Positions 1 to 7,635 of a stretch of 18,898 bases of DNA are shown here, in pieces. The translations under genes and the position numbers were made by a program. The notes below the pieces were generated by a model, which was given only the letters and a program-made list of their open reading frames with translations, searched no databases and was not told the DNA's origin. How positions within the stretch are numbered: the stretch's first letter is position 1; every line of letters begins with the position of its first letter. Source of the DNA: Pseudomonadota bacterium (lineage in GTDB: Bacteria > Pseudomonadota > Gammaproteobacteria > Burkholderiales > Burkholderiaceae_B); the NCBI GenBank assembly GCA_023388835.1, contig JAEWFK010000042.1, positions 1-18,898 of the forward strand, in the 5' to 3' direction.

Positions 1-16
1 GGGGCCATCCAGCCGA

Positions 17-44
17 TTCATACCGGATACTTAATATGTAATAT
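17..44 (+). promoter_or_regulatory. possible sigma70-type promoter for risA
   Basis: The bases TTCATA at 17-22 match four of six positions of a -35 box. They stand 16 bp before TAATAT at 39-44, a fair -10 box. A second TAATAT lies just upstream at 32-37. A start site near 51 would give a leader of about 40 nt before the risA ATG. The call rests on consensus matching only, and the window edge cuts off any upstream operator. Confidence 0.3.
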
Positions 45-93
45 CTTGCTACGGTCTCTTCACTGCCCCTTCCCCCCCTGTTACATTTCGCCC

Positions 94-828
94 ATGAACA
101 CACAGAACCAATCCCTATCTCGCAAAATTCTCATCGTCGATGACGATCCGCGCTTGCGCGATCTCTTGCGCCGGTATCTGTCGGAGCAGGGTTTCAACGT
201 CTTCGTCGCCGAAGATGCCAAGGAAATGGGCAAGCTGTGGCAAAGAGAGCATTTCGATTTGCTGGTGCTGGACCTCATGCTGCCCGGGGAAGACGGCTTG
301 TCCATCTGCCGGCGGCTCCGTGGGGGGCACGACAACACGCCCATCATCATTCTTACCGCGAAGGCCGAAGAAATCGACCGCATCGTCGGCCTGGAAATGG
401 GTGCAGACGACTACCTTTCCAAACCGTTCAATCCTCGCGAATTGTTGGCGCGTGTCAATGCCATCCTGCGCCGCAGGGGCACTGAAGAGCATCCCGGCGC
501 ACCCAGCCAAGAAAACGAATCCATCGAGTTCGGGCCCTACGTTCTGAACCTGTCCACTCGTACGCTCACGAAAGACAACGAACCGGTGCCCATCACCACG
601 GGCGAATTTTCCGTGCTCAAGGTCTTTGCGCGTCATCCCAAGATCCCTCTGTCACGCGACAAGCTCATGGAGCTTGCGCGGGGCCGCGAGTACGAAGCCT
701 TCGATCGCAGCCTGGACGTCCAGATCTCCCGCCTACGGAAACTCATAGAACCCAATCCTTCCAAGCCGGTGTTCATTCAGACTGTATGGGGACTGGGATA
801 TGTTTTTGTGCCGGACGGCGGTCAATAA
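94..828 (+). CDS. risA: OmpR-family response regulator RisA
   Basis: This is a 244-residue cytoplasmic DNA-binding response regulator. The N-terminal receiver domain (about residues 10-125) has the acidic pocket D16-D17-D18, the phospho-acceptor D60 in VLDLMLPGEDG, switch residue T88 and invariant K110 in the SKPF motif. The C-terminal winged helix (about 145-240) ends with the OmpR-like VWGLGYVF. It should be phosphorylated by the sensor kinase encoded 53 bp downstream. The start at ATG 94 is preferred because the receiver domain begins normally after it; a TTG at 46 would add 16 atypical residues. No Shine-Dalgarno is visible before ATG 94; the leader is pyrimidine-rich instead. From memory, the protein closely resembles Bordetella RisA and is the betaproteobacterial counterpart of OmpR. 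Its targets cannot be read from this window. Confidence 0.93.
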   Translation: MNTQNQSLSRKILIVDDDPRLRDLLRRYLSEQGFNVFVAEDAKEMGKLWQREHFDLLVLDLMLPGEDGLSICRRLRGGHDNTPIIILTAKAEEIDRIVGLEMGADDYLSKPFNPRELLARVNAILRRRGTEEHPGAPSQENESIEFGPYVLNLSTRTLTKDNEPVPITTGEFSVLKVFARHPKIPLSRDKLMELARGREYEAFDRSLDVQISRLRKLIEPNPSKPVFIQTVWGLGYVFVPDGGQ

Positions 829-881
829 AACAGGCAACAGCATGGCTCGCTAGTTGCCGCCATGGTTGACTAGGCAAGTCC

Positions 882-2276
882 ATGTCGATTCCCGCCAAAC
901 CGCGGGGGACCCCTCCCCCGCGTTTCCGCCTCGGCCTTTTCAGCCGCTCGTTTCTACTGCTCGCCAGCCTGATGCTGGTGAGCCTGGGCGCGTGGCTGCA
1001 GGTATTCTTCAGCATGGAAGAAGGCCCGCGCGCACGCCAGATGGCGCAGCGCGTCACAACGGCGGTCAGTATTACGCGTTCCGCCCTCGTCTACGCGCCG
1101 ACCAGCGTGCGGCCCGCACTGCTGCTCGACCTGGCAACCAAGGAAAGCCTGCGTGTGCAGCCCCGCGAGGAATCCGACGTCCTCGAAGCGCTTCCGCAAT
1201 CGAATTACTGGGATCACGTCGCCGCCCAGATTCGCGACAAGTTGGGCGCTCATGCCCAGGTCATGTGGAGCGTCAACCAGATACCGGGCGTCTGGGTGAG
1301 CTTCGAAATCAATCAGGACCAGTACTGGCTTGTGTTTGAGCGCGAACAGCTCGCCCTCACTGCGGGGGTGGAGTGGTTGGGCTGGGGCGCCACGGCCTTG
1401 CTGCTTGCCCTGATCGGCGCCGCCGTGAGCGTGCGCTTCGTGAACCGGCCGCTGGCCCAGCTGGCGAAGGTCGCGCAGCAACTCGCGCGAGGGGAAACCC
1501 CGTCGCCGCTGCCAGAGAAAGGGCCGGCAGAAATCCGCGACATGAACATCGCCTTCAACCGCATGGCGCGGGATATCCGGCAGACTGAGGCGGACCGAGA
1601 GATCATGCTGGCCGGCATTTCTCACGACCTTCGCACCCCATTGGCCCGTATGCGGCTCGAGATCGAGATGAGCAACGTCAGCGACGAAGCGCGGGCCGCG
1701 ATCGATGAAGACCTCGCCCAGATCGACCACAGCATCGATCAGCTCATGGAGTACGCCCGTCCCGCGGGTCAAGTGCCCAAGCAGGGCATCGATGTCTCAT
1801 CCGTGCTGAGAGAACTCTTCGAGCGCGAGCGCAGCCATACGGAATCCCTCGGGGGGCACCTCGAAGCGGATATCGAGCCGAATCTCTTTGCCTGCATCAA
1901 CGCACATGACCTCAAGCGCATCGTAGGCAATCTGATCGAGAACGCCCGACGTTACGGTCGCACTCCCGAAGACGACCGCGCCCATATTCAGCTGTTCGCC
2001 AAACAGAGGGGCACGATCGTATCAATTGAGGTCCGAGACCAAGGGCGCGGCATCGCCGCCAACGACATCCAGCGGTTGCTGCGCCCGTTTTCGCGTGGCG
2101 AGTCCGCCCGTACCGGCGTGAGCGGTGCGGGCCTGGGGCTTGCCATTGTCGAACGGCTGCTGGGCCAGGTCGGCGGGCAGCTTGAACTGATTTCACACCC
2201 ACCAGGCGGTCTGGTGGCACGCATTGAAATTCCCAAGTACCGGCCCCGCAGCTATCAGGTCGAAACCCACGGTTGA
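882..2276 (+). CDS. risS: EnvZ-like membrane sensor histidine kinase RisS
   Basis: This is a 464-residue inner-membrane sensor kinase, the presumed partner of RisA. In order, it has a basic N-terminal tail, TM1 at about 23-43, a periplasmic sensor region at about 44-163, TM2 at about 165-186, and a HAMP linker at about 187-240. The dimerisation domain carries the phospho-accepting H248 in SHDLRTPL. The catalytic ATPase domain has an N-box (N350, N354), a G1 box DQGRG (386-390) and a G2 box GAGLGL (415-420). All catalytic motifs are present and the frame is open throughout, so it should be an active kinase/phosphatase. The 53-bp gap after risA suggests one transcript. The ATG at 882 has only a weak AGG-type ribosome site. 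EnvZ is the better-known homologue; the signal sensed cannot be inferred. Confidence 0.92.
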   Translation: MSIPAKPRGTPPPRFRLGLFSRSFLLLASLMLVSLGAWLQVFFSMEEGPRARQMAQRVTTAVSITRSALVYAPTSVRPALLLDLATKESLRVQPREESDVLEALPQSNYWDHVAAQIRDKLGAHAQVMWSVNQIPGVWVSFEINQDQYWLVFEREQLALTAGVEWLGWGATALLLALIGAAVSVRFVNRPLAQLAKVAQQLARGETPSPLPEKGPAEIRDMNIAFNRMARDIRQTEADREIMLAGISHDLRTPLARMRLEIEMSNVSDEARAAIDEDLAQIDHSIDQLMEYARPAGQVPKQGIDVSSVLRELFERERSHTESLGGHLEADIEPNLFACINAHDLKRIVGNLIENARRYGRTPEDDRAHIQLFAKQRGTIVSIEVRDQGRGIAANDIQRLLRPFSRGESARTGVSGAGLGLAIVERLLGQVGGQLELISHPPGGLVARIEIPKYRPRSYQVETHG

Positions 2277-2326
2277 TGGCATAGAATGAGGCGAACACAC
2301 CGCCCCGCAGCGCGGGCCCTCACATC

Positions 2327-2331
2327 AAGGA
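2327..2331 (+). promoter_or_regulatory. ribosome binding site of ahpC-like gene
   Basis: AAGGA stands six bases before ATG 2338, which is good Shine-Dalgarno spacing. It fixes the start of the peroxiredoxin gene. Confidence 0.6.
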
Positions 2332-2337
2332 TCACCG

Positions 2338-2886
2338 ATGAAAACGATAGGCGACAAACTAGAATCGTTCAAAATCACCGGCGTCAAGCCTGGTTTCAAT
2401 GAGCATGAGGAAAACGGGGTCTCCGCCTTCGAGGACATTACCGAGAGCTCATTTCCCGGTAAGTGGAAGATCATCTACTTCTACCCGAAGGACTTCACCT
2501 TCGTGTGCCCTACCGAGATCGTCGGCTTCAACAACCTCGCGGGAGAGTTCGCGGAACGCGATGCGGTCGTGCTCGGGGGCTCGGTCGACAACGAATACGT
2601 GAAGCTCGCATGGCGCAGGCAACAGCCCGAGCTGGAAAAGCTGGGCCACTACCAGTTCAGCGACATGACCGGCGCCCTGGTCGATCAGCTGGGGGTTCGA
2701 GACCGGTCTGAGGGCGTGGCCCTGAGAGCCACCTTCATTGTCGATCCGGACAACATCATTCAGCACGTGTCAGTCAACAACATGACCGTGGGGCGCAACC
2801 CGGAAGAAATCCTGCGCATACTCGACGCACTGCAGACAGAAGAACTCTGCCCCTGCAACCGCAGCATCGGTGGCGATACGCTGTAA
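2338..2886 (+). CDS. ahpC: AhpC-type 2-Cys peroxiredoxin with C-terminal CPC motif
   Basis: This 182-residue thioredoxin-fold peroxidase reduces hydrogen peroxide, organic peroxides and possibly peroxynitrite in the cytosol. The peroxidatic cysteine is C57 in the motif FTFVCPTE. The C-terminus has two candidate resolving cysteines, C171 and C173, in ELCPCNRS. That CXC tail is the pattern of mycobacterial AhpC, which is recycled by the thiol protein AhpD and not by the flavoprotein AhpF of enteric bacteria. No ahpD or ahpF lies in the window. The gene starts 61 bp after risS, so it could be cotranscribed or have its own promoter; I saw no convincing -35/-10 pair and no OxyR site. It is convergent with ispF, 15 bp away. 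The family call is firm; the exact subgroup and reductant are inferred from the CPC motif. Confidence 0.9.
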   Translation: MKTIGDKLESFKITGVKPGFNEHEENGVSAFEDITESSFPGKWKIIYFYPKDFTFVCPTEIVGFNNLAGEFAERDAVVLGGSVDNEYVKLAWRRQQPELEKLGHYQFSDMTGALVDQLGVRDRSEGVALRATFIVDPDNIIQHVSVNNMTVGRNPEEILRILDALQTEELCPCNRSIGGDTL

Positions 2887-2891
2887 GGTTA

Positions 2892-2917
2892 CGCCGCCGA
2901 TTCAGGCCTCGGTGGCG
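2892..2917. terminator. possible bidirectional terminator between ahpC and ispF
   Basis: Bases 2892-2900 (CGCCGCCGA) can pair with 2909-2917 (TCGGTGGCG), giving a 9-bp GC-rich stem with one G-U pair and an 8-nt loop. It sits at the convergent junction and includes the ispF stop codon. There is no U-tract on either side, so intrinsic termination is uncertain. Confidence 0.3.
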
Positions 2918-3387
2918 GTCAGCAGTGTCACCACCGTGGCGGCGATGCCTTCCTTGCGGCCCAAATACCCCAGCCCTTCGTTGGTCTTGGCCTTGACGTT
3001 CACCGCCTCAGGCGCAATGGCCAAGTCGCTTGCAATATTGGCCACCATGGCCGCCGCATGCGGCGCGATCTTGGGCGCTTGGGCGTGGATTGTGGCGTCC
3101 ACGTTCACCACTTTCCATCCAGCCAGGGCCACTTTCTGCATGGCGGCCCGCAGCAGCACCCGGCTATCGGCACCAGCGTAGCGCGGATCAGTATCGGGAA
3201 AATGCCGGCCGATATCTCCCAAGCCCGCCGCGCCCAGCACCGCATCGGTCACCGCATGCAGCAGCACATCGGCGTCGGAATGTCCCTGCAAGCCATGCGT
3301 GTGAGGGATAAGCACCCCTCCAATAATGAGGTCCCGACCTTGCACGAGGGCATGGACGTCGAAGCCCTGCCCGACTCGAAAATTCAC
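2902..3387 (-). CDS. ispF: 2-C-methyl-D-erythritol 2,4-cyclodiphosphate synthase
   Basis: IspF converts 4-diphosphocytidyl-2-C-methyl-D-erythritol 2-phosphate into the 2,4-cyclodiphosphate with release of CMP, the fifth step of the MEP isoprenoid pathway. The 161-residue length fits the trimeric family. The metal ligands are D10 and H12 in GFDVH, with H44 in the segment HSDADVLLHAVTD. The nucleotide-binding stretch KTNEGLGYLG lies near the C-terminus. The start is a GTG at 3387, supported by AAGGAG (complement of 3394-3399) six bases upstream, inside the end of ispD. An ATG two bases upstream of the GTG is followed at once by TGA, so it cannot be the start. The ispD stop is only 2 bp away, so translation is probably coupled. 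IspD and IspF catalyse steps of the same pathway separated by IspE, which is not in the window. Confidence 0.95.
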   Translation of the reverse strand: MNFRVGQGFDVHALVQGRDLIIGGVLIPHTHGLQGHSDADVLLHAVTDAVLGAAGLGDIGRHFPDTDPRYAGADSRVLLRAAMQKVALAGWKVVNVDATIHAQAPKIAPHAAAMVANIASDLAIAPEAVNVKAKTNEGLGYLGRKEGIAATVVTLLTATEA

Positions 3388-3389
3388 AT

Positions 3390-4118
3390 TCAGCTCCTTG
3401 AAGAGATCGTACTGCTATCCAGCAATCGTTCCATCATCTCGAAATGCTCGGGCCACGTCACCTTGAAATTGCGCAGTGAACCCGGAACCAGCAAGGGACG
3501 ATGGCCGGCCCTTTCCATGGCCGACGCTTCGTCGGTGATTTCTTCCATCCCCAGGGCGGACTCCAGCGCTGCCTGCAGCGGCCCCGCTCGGAACATTTGC
3601 GGGGTCTGGGCCAACCATAAGGCGTCGCGGCTCACCGACGCCTGCACGCGCGGCGACGGACCCAGGTCCGCGTCGCGGCATGCGCGCTTCACCGTATCGG
3701 CCACCGGCTCCGCAAGCAGCCCGCCTTCTTCATGTGACAAGCAGGCATCGATGAGGCGGCCCAGCGCGTCCGCAGGCAGGCCTGGACGGGCCGCATCATG
3801 CACCAGCACCCAGTCTTCGGGCGCCAACGCTGCGTCGCACAGCGCCCCGAGCACCGTGGCGGCGCGTGTCGGGCCACCGCATGGGCGGCATACGGTGCGT
3901 GGCAAGCCCAGTAGAGCTTCTGCGGCCCGACCGTCGTCTCCCGCCACGGCGACCCGCAGCTGTTCAATGCGGTCGTCAGCCAGCAACGCCTTCACTGCCC
4001 AACGCAGCATGGGCTCGCCCAACAGTTTGCGGTACTGCTTCGGATAGGCGGTGCCCGCCCGTACGCCTACGCCGCCGGCCGGGATGATCGCAACAATTCG
4101 GGAAGAGGAAGATGTCAT
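3390..4118 (-). CDS. ispD: 2-C-methyl-D-erythritol 4-phosphate cytidylyltransferase
   Basis: IspD transfers CMP from CTP to 2-C-methyl-D-erythritol 4-phosphate, the third MEP pathway step. The 242-residue protein has the nucleotide-binding loop PAGGVGVRAG (13-22, with R20), catalytic K27 in YPKQY, R85 in GGPTRAATV and the HDAARP motif (107-112). The C-terminal FKVTWPEH resembles the usual substrate-binding end of the family. It is the first gene of a two-gene ispD-ispF unit and is divergent from mfd, with only 28 bp between the ATG at 4118 and the preferred mfd start. The upstream sequence offers only a weak AGG close to the ATG. The GC-rich C-terminal tail (SSTISSRS) looks unconserved. Confidence 0.95.
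   Translation of the reverse strand: MTSSSSRIVAIIPAGGVGVRAGTAYPKQYRKLLGEPMLRWAVKALLADDRIEQLRVAVAGDDGRAAEALLGLPRTVCRPCGGPTRAATVLGALCDAALAPEDWVLVHDAARPGLPADALGRLIDACLSHEEGGLLAEPVADTVKRACRDADLGPSPRVQASVSRDALWLAQTPQMFRAGPLQAALESALGMEEITDEASAMERAGHRPLLVPGSLRNFKVTWPEHFEMMERLLDSSTISSRS
3394..3399 (-). promoter_or_regulatory. ribosome binding site deciding the ispF GTG start
   Basis: On the minus strand this reads AAGGAG, an ideal Shine-Dalgarno. It lies within the last codons of ispD, six bases before GTG 3387. The spacing favours GTG over the overlapping ATG-TGA pair. Confidence 0.7.
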
Positions 4119-4129
4119 GGCCTGCGCAT

Positions 4130-4137
4130 TTTATAAT
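4130..4137. promoter_or_regulatory. divergent -10 element between ispD and mfd
   Basis: The plus strand has a perfect TATAAT at 4132-4137, ten bases before the mfd ATG at 4147. The minus strand reads TATAAA across 4135-4130, about twelve bases before the ispD ATG. Both rest on the palindromic core TTATAA (4131-4136), so one AT-rich element could serve both genes. No clear -35 box was found on either side. Predicted transcripts would have almost no 5' leader. Confidence 0.45.
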
Positions 4138-4146
4138 GTCCGCTCA

Positions 4147-7100
4147 ATGGCCAATGTTTCCCTTCCCGTGCCCTCCCTTTCCGCCACGAATCAGATACTG
4201 GCCGCGCTCAGGCCCGGTCAGCGACATGCCCACCCCCTCCCCCCCGGTTCCGGCGACGGCTTCCTGCTCGCCGACCTCGCGCGCAAGGCCGGGCGCAGCG
4301 TCATCGTGCTCTGTTCCGAGCCCCTGGCGGCGCAACGGCTCACGGAGGAAATCCCGCTGTTCGCGCCTGAACTGAGGGTGCGGCAACTGCCGGATTGGGA
4401 GACCCTGCCTTACGACGGTTTTTCGCCCCATCAGGATCTCGTGTCCGAGCGGCTGCGCACGCTGCACGCGCTGATGCAGGAAGGTGTGGACGTTCTGCTC
4501 GTGCCGGTCACCACGGCGCTCTACCGGCTCGCTCCTCCGGAATTCCTGGCCGCGTACACCTTTTCATTCAGGCAAGGCGACACACTGGAAGAAGAGGCCC
4601 TGCGGCGGCAGCTGACGCTGGCCAACTACAGCCACGTCACGCAGGTGACGGCGCCAGGCGAATTCTGCATTCGCGGGGGCTTGATTGACCTATTTCCCAT
4701 GGGTTCGGTACTACCTTACCGTATCGATCTTTTCGACAACGAGATCGAGTCTATACGAAGTTTCGACGTCGACACCCAGCGCAGCCTCTACCCCGTCAAG
4801 GAAATCCAGCTGCTGCCGGGCCGGGAGTTTCCAATGGACGAAGCGGCCCGAAACCAGTTCCGTGCCCGATTCCGGGAAATCTTCGAAGGCGACCCTTCGC
4901 GCGCACTGCCCTACAAGGATATCGGCAACGGCATCGCCTTTGCCGGCGTGGAATACTATCTTCCGCTCTTCTTCGAGCGTACCGCCACACTGTTCGACTA
5001 TCTGCCGGAATCGGCCATCACCGTCACGCTGGGCGACCCCGCGCCGGTCATCCGCAACTTCGGTCAGGATACCTATAGCCGGTGGCAGTTTCTGAAGAGC
5101 GACCGCGAACGGCCGGTGCTCCCGCCCGAAACGCTCTTTCTGGACGACGAGCAGCTGTTCAGCGAGCTCAAGCGTTTTCCGAGACTGGCGCTGAACGACG
5201 ACCACGCGGCGCCCGACTTTCTGCCGGTCCCCGACGTATCGGTTTCGCGACGGGCGGACGACCCGGTCGGAGCGCTGCGCCGCCTGCTCGAGTCGCACAA
5301 GGGTCGTATAGCGCTGTGCGCGGAGTCGGCGGGCCGTCGTGAAACGCTGGACCAGATGCTGCGCGAGTTCGGCATTGAGCCGGACACATCGGTCGAAACG
5401 CTCCCGGACTTCTTCAGCAGCGCGGCTCCATTTGCGCTACTCACTGCGCCGTTGGGCAAAGGCTTCGGGATAGCGGGAGAAGCCGTTTTCCTGCTCACTG
5501 AAAACGACCTTTATCCTGCACAGGCTCGGACTCGTCGCCGTGGCCGCCGCGCCCAGGAGCGGGCCAGCGACGTGGAAGCCATGGTGCGCGACCTGTCGGA
5601 GCTGCGCGAAGGCGACCCGGTCGTCCATGCGCAACACGGCATCGGCCGCTATGTCGGGCTGAAGGAAATGGACCTCGGCGAAGGCGCCATGGAGTTCCTG
5701 CACCTGGAGTACGCGAGTGGAGGCACGCTCTACGTTCCGGTGGCACAGCTCCATCAGATTTCACGCTACAGCGGCTCCGACCCAGAATCGGCGCCCCTGC
5801 ATCAGCTGGGATCGGGCCAATGGGACAAGGCGCGCCGCAAGGCAGCCAAACAGGTGCGCGACGCCGCCGCCGAACTGCTGGCGCTCTATGCGCAGCGTGC
5901 AGCGCGCGAAGGGCATCGATTCAAACTGCCCCTGCAAGACTATGAGGCCTTCGCCGAAGGTTTCGGGTTCGAGGAAACGCCCGATCAGGCGGCCGCCATC
6001 GAGGCGGTACTGGAAGACATGACTTCCGGTCGCCCGATGGATCGTCTGGTTTGCGGCGACGTCGGCTTCGGCAAGACCGAGGTTGCCTTGCGTGCCGCTT
6101 TCCTGGCCGTCGCCAACGGCATGCAAGTCGCCTTGCTATGCCCCACCACCCTTCTGGCGGAGCAGCACGCCCAGACCTTCTCCGATCGTTTCGCGGACTG
6201 GCCGGTACGCATCGCCGAGCTTTCACGCTTCCGTTCCGCGCGCGAAGTGGGCGCTGCACAGGAAGGCCTGGCCAGCGGCGCCATTGATATCGTCATCGGA
6301 ACGCACAAGATTCTGTCGCGTGACACTCGCTTCAAGAACCTCGGCCTGGTGATCATCGACGAAGAACACCGATTCGGCGTACGGCAGAAAGAGGCGCTCA
6401 AGAAATTGCGTGCCGAAGTCGACGTGTTGACGCTGACGGCCACGCCTATCCCTCGCACGCTGGGCATGTCGCTGGAGGGAATACGCGATTTTTCCGTCAT
6501 CGCCACTGCGCCGCAGAAACGCTTGGCGATCAAGACCTTTGTGCGACGAGAAGACAAGAGCACCATACGGGAAGCGCTGCTGCGGGAGCTCAAACGCGGC
6601 GGACAGGCCTACTTCCTGCACAACGAAGTGGAGACCATACACAATCGCCGGGCACGCCTGGAGGAGCTGGTACCCGAAGCGCGCGTGGCGGTGGCGCACG
6701 GCCAGATGCCCGAACGCGAACTCGAGGAGGTCATGAAGGGCTTCTATCAGCAGCGCTACAACGTGTTGCTATGCACGACCATCATCGAAACCGGCATCGA
6801 CGTCCCCTCGGCGAACACCATCATCATCCACCGCGCGGACCGTCTGGGTCTGGCCCAGCTGCACCAGCTGCGCGGGCGGGTCGGGAGGTCTCACCACCAG
6901 GCCTATGCCTACCTGCTGACGCCTTCGGAAGACGCCATGACGGCCAACGCGAAGAAGCGACTGGAAGCCATCCAGGCCATGGAGGAGTTGGGCGCCGGCT
7001 TCTTCCTGGCCATGCACGACCTGGAAATTCGCGGCACCGGCGAGGTTCTGGGCGAATCGCAGTCCGGCAATATCCAGGAAATCGGCTTCTCGATGTACAG

Positions 7101-7605
7101 CGACATGCTCAATACGGCGGTGCGTGCGCTCAAAGCCGGTGAAGAGCCCGACCTGGAATCGCCCTTTGATGCAAAGTGCGAAGTCAATCTGCATGCGTCC
7201 GCGCTGCTGCCCGCCGACTATTGTCCGGACATCCACGCCCGGCTGGGCATGTACAAGAAGCTCTCCCATGCGCGTGACGAAGATGAACTGATCGGCATAA
7301 GGGAAGAACTCGTCGACCGCTATGGCAAGCTGCCTGATGCCGCACAGAATCTGCTTGCCACGCATCGGCTTCGATTGCTTGCCGAACCGCTGGGCGTGAT
7401 CAAGATCGATGCGCCGGAAAGCCAGGCGCTGATCCAGTTCTCCAGCAAGCCGCAGGTCGACCCACTACGCATCATTGAACTCGTGCAGAAGCGGCGTGAC
7501 CTCAAGCTTTCCGGTCAGGACCGCCTGAGGCTGGAATTCAAGGAAGGCGTGCCGCTGAAGGCACGCATCGATACCCTGAGAGAACTGCTCAACGCGCTGA
7601 AATAA
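4147..7605 (+). CDS. mfd: transcription-repair coupling factor Mfd
   Basis: Mfd is a cytoplasmic ATP-driven DNA translocase that removes RNA polymerase stalled at lesions and recruits UvrA. From ATG 4147 it has 1152 residues, close to the 1148 of E. coli. An N-terminal UvrB-like region (about 1-350) includes the FCIRGGLIDLFP segment. The RNA-polymerase-interaction (CarD-like) domain is at about 485-560. The translocase has Walker A GDVGFGKTE (637-645), DEEH (738-741), TATPIPRTL (764-772) and motif VI QLRGRVGRS (907-915), then a TRG region at about 962-985. The C-terminal regulatory domain follows. The frame is open upstream to 4051 inside ispD. An ATG at 4117 with purine-rich GAGGAAG before it is a real alternative adding ten residues. 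I prefer 4147 because the TATAAT lies between the two and 4147 avoids overlap with ispD. Confidence 0.94.
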   Translation: MANVSLPVPSLSATNQILAALRPGQRHAHPLPPGSGDGFLLADLARKAGRSVIVLCSEPLAAQRLTEEIPLFAPELRVRQLPDWETLPYDGFSPHQDLVSERLRTLHALMQEGVDVLLVPVTTALYRLAPPEFLAAYTFSFRQGDTLEEEALRRQLTLANYSHVTQVTAPGEFCIRGGLIDLFPMGSVLPYRIDLFDNEIESIRSFDVDTQRSLYPVKEIQLLPGREFPMDEAARNQFRARFREIFEGDPSRALPYKDIGNGIAFAGVEYYLPLFFERTATLFDYLPESAITVTLGDPAPVIRNFGQDTYSRWQFLKSDRERPVLPPETLFLDDEQLFSELKRFPRLALNDDHAAPDFLPVPDVSVSRRADDPVGALRRLLESHKGRIALCAESAGRRETLDQMLREFGIEPDTSVETLPDFFSSAAPFALLTAPLGKGFGIAGEAVFLLTENDLYPAQARTRRRGRRAQERASDVEAMVRDLSELREGDPVVHAQHGIGRYVGLKEMDLGEGAMEFLHLEYASGGTLYVPVAQLHQISRYSGSDPESAPLHQLGSGQWDKARRKAAKQVRDAAAELLALYAQRAAREGHRFKLPLQDYEAFAEGFGFEETPDQAAAIEAVLEDMTSGRPMDRLVCGDVGFGKTEVALRAAFLAVANGMQVALLCPTTLLAEQHAQTFSDRFADWPVRIAELSRFRSAREVGAAQEGLASGAIDIVIGTHKILSRDTRFKNLGLVIIDEEHRFGVRQKEALKKLRAEVDVLTLTATPIPRTLGMSLEGIRDFSVIATAPQKRLAIKTFVRREDKSTIREALLRELKRGGQAYFLHNEVETIHNRRARLEELVPEARVAVAHGQMPERELEEVMKGFYQQRYNVLLCTTIIETGIDVPSANTIIIHRADRLGLAQLHQLRGRVGRSHHQAYAYLLTPSEDAMTANAKKRLEAIQAMEELGAGFFLAMHDLEIRGTGEVLGESQSGNIQEIGFSMYSDMLNTAVRALKAGEEPDLESPFDAKCEVNLHASALLPADYCPDIHARLGMYKKLSHARDEDELIGIREELVDRYGKLPDAAQNLLATHRLRLLAEPLGVIKIDAPESQALIQFSSKPQVDPLRIIELVQKRRDLKLSGQDRLRLEFKEGVPLKARIDTLRELLNALK

Positions 7606-7635
7606 GATTGGGGTCTGTGCACCGACCCCAATCTT
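7604..7635. terminator. perfect 12-bp hairpin at the mfd/serB convergent junction (REP-like)
   Basis: Bases 7604-7615 (AAGATTGGGGTC) pair perfectly with 7624-7635 (GACCCCAATCTT) around the 8-nt loop TGTGCACC. The last two bases of the mfd TAA stop are inside the stem. For serB transcripts the stem is followed by the T-rich TTATTT, a modest terminator tail; for mfd no T-tract follows. It may therefore act as a terminator, a 3' stabiliser, or a member of a repeated palindrome family. Confidence 0.6.

Noticed and set aside
833..858. Hairpin GGCAAC/GTTGCC between risA and risS
   Set aside because: Only six pairs with a 14-nt loop and no T-tract; likely chance in GC-rich DNA and not a terminator.
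2259..2287. Promoter for ahpC within the end of risS (TAGAAT at 2282-2287)
   Set aside because: A possible -10 only; no acceptable -35 at the right distance, so the gene may simply be read from risAS.
3058..4047. Plus-strand open frame of 329 codons opposite ispF and ispD
   Set aside because: It lies antisense to two conserved enzymes with catalytic motifs and has low-complexity Ser/Arg/Ala composition.
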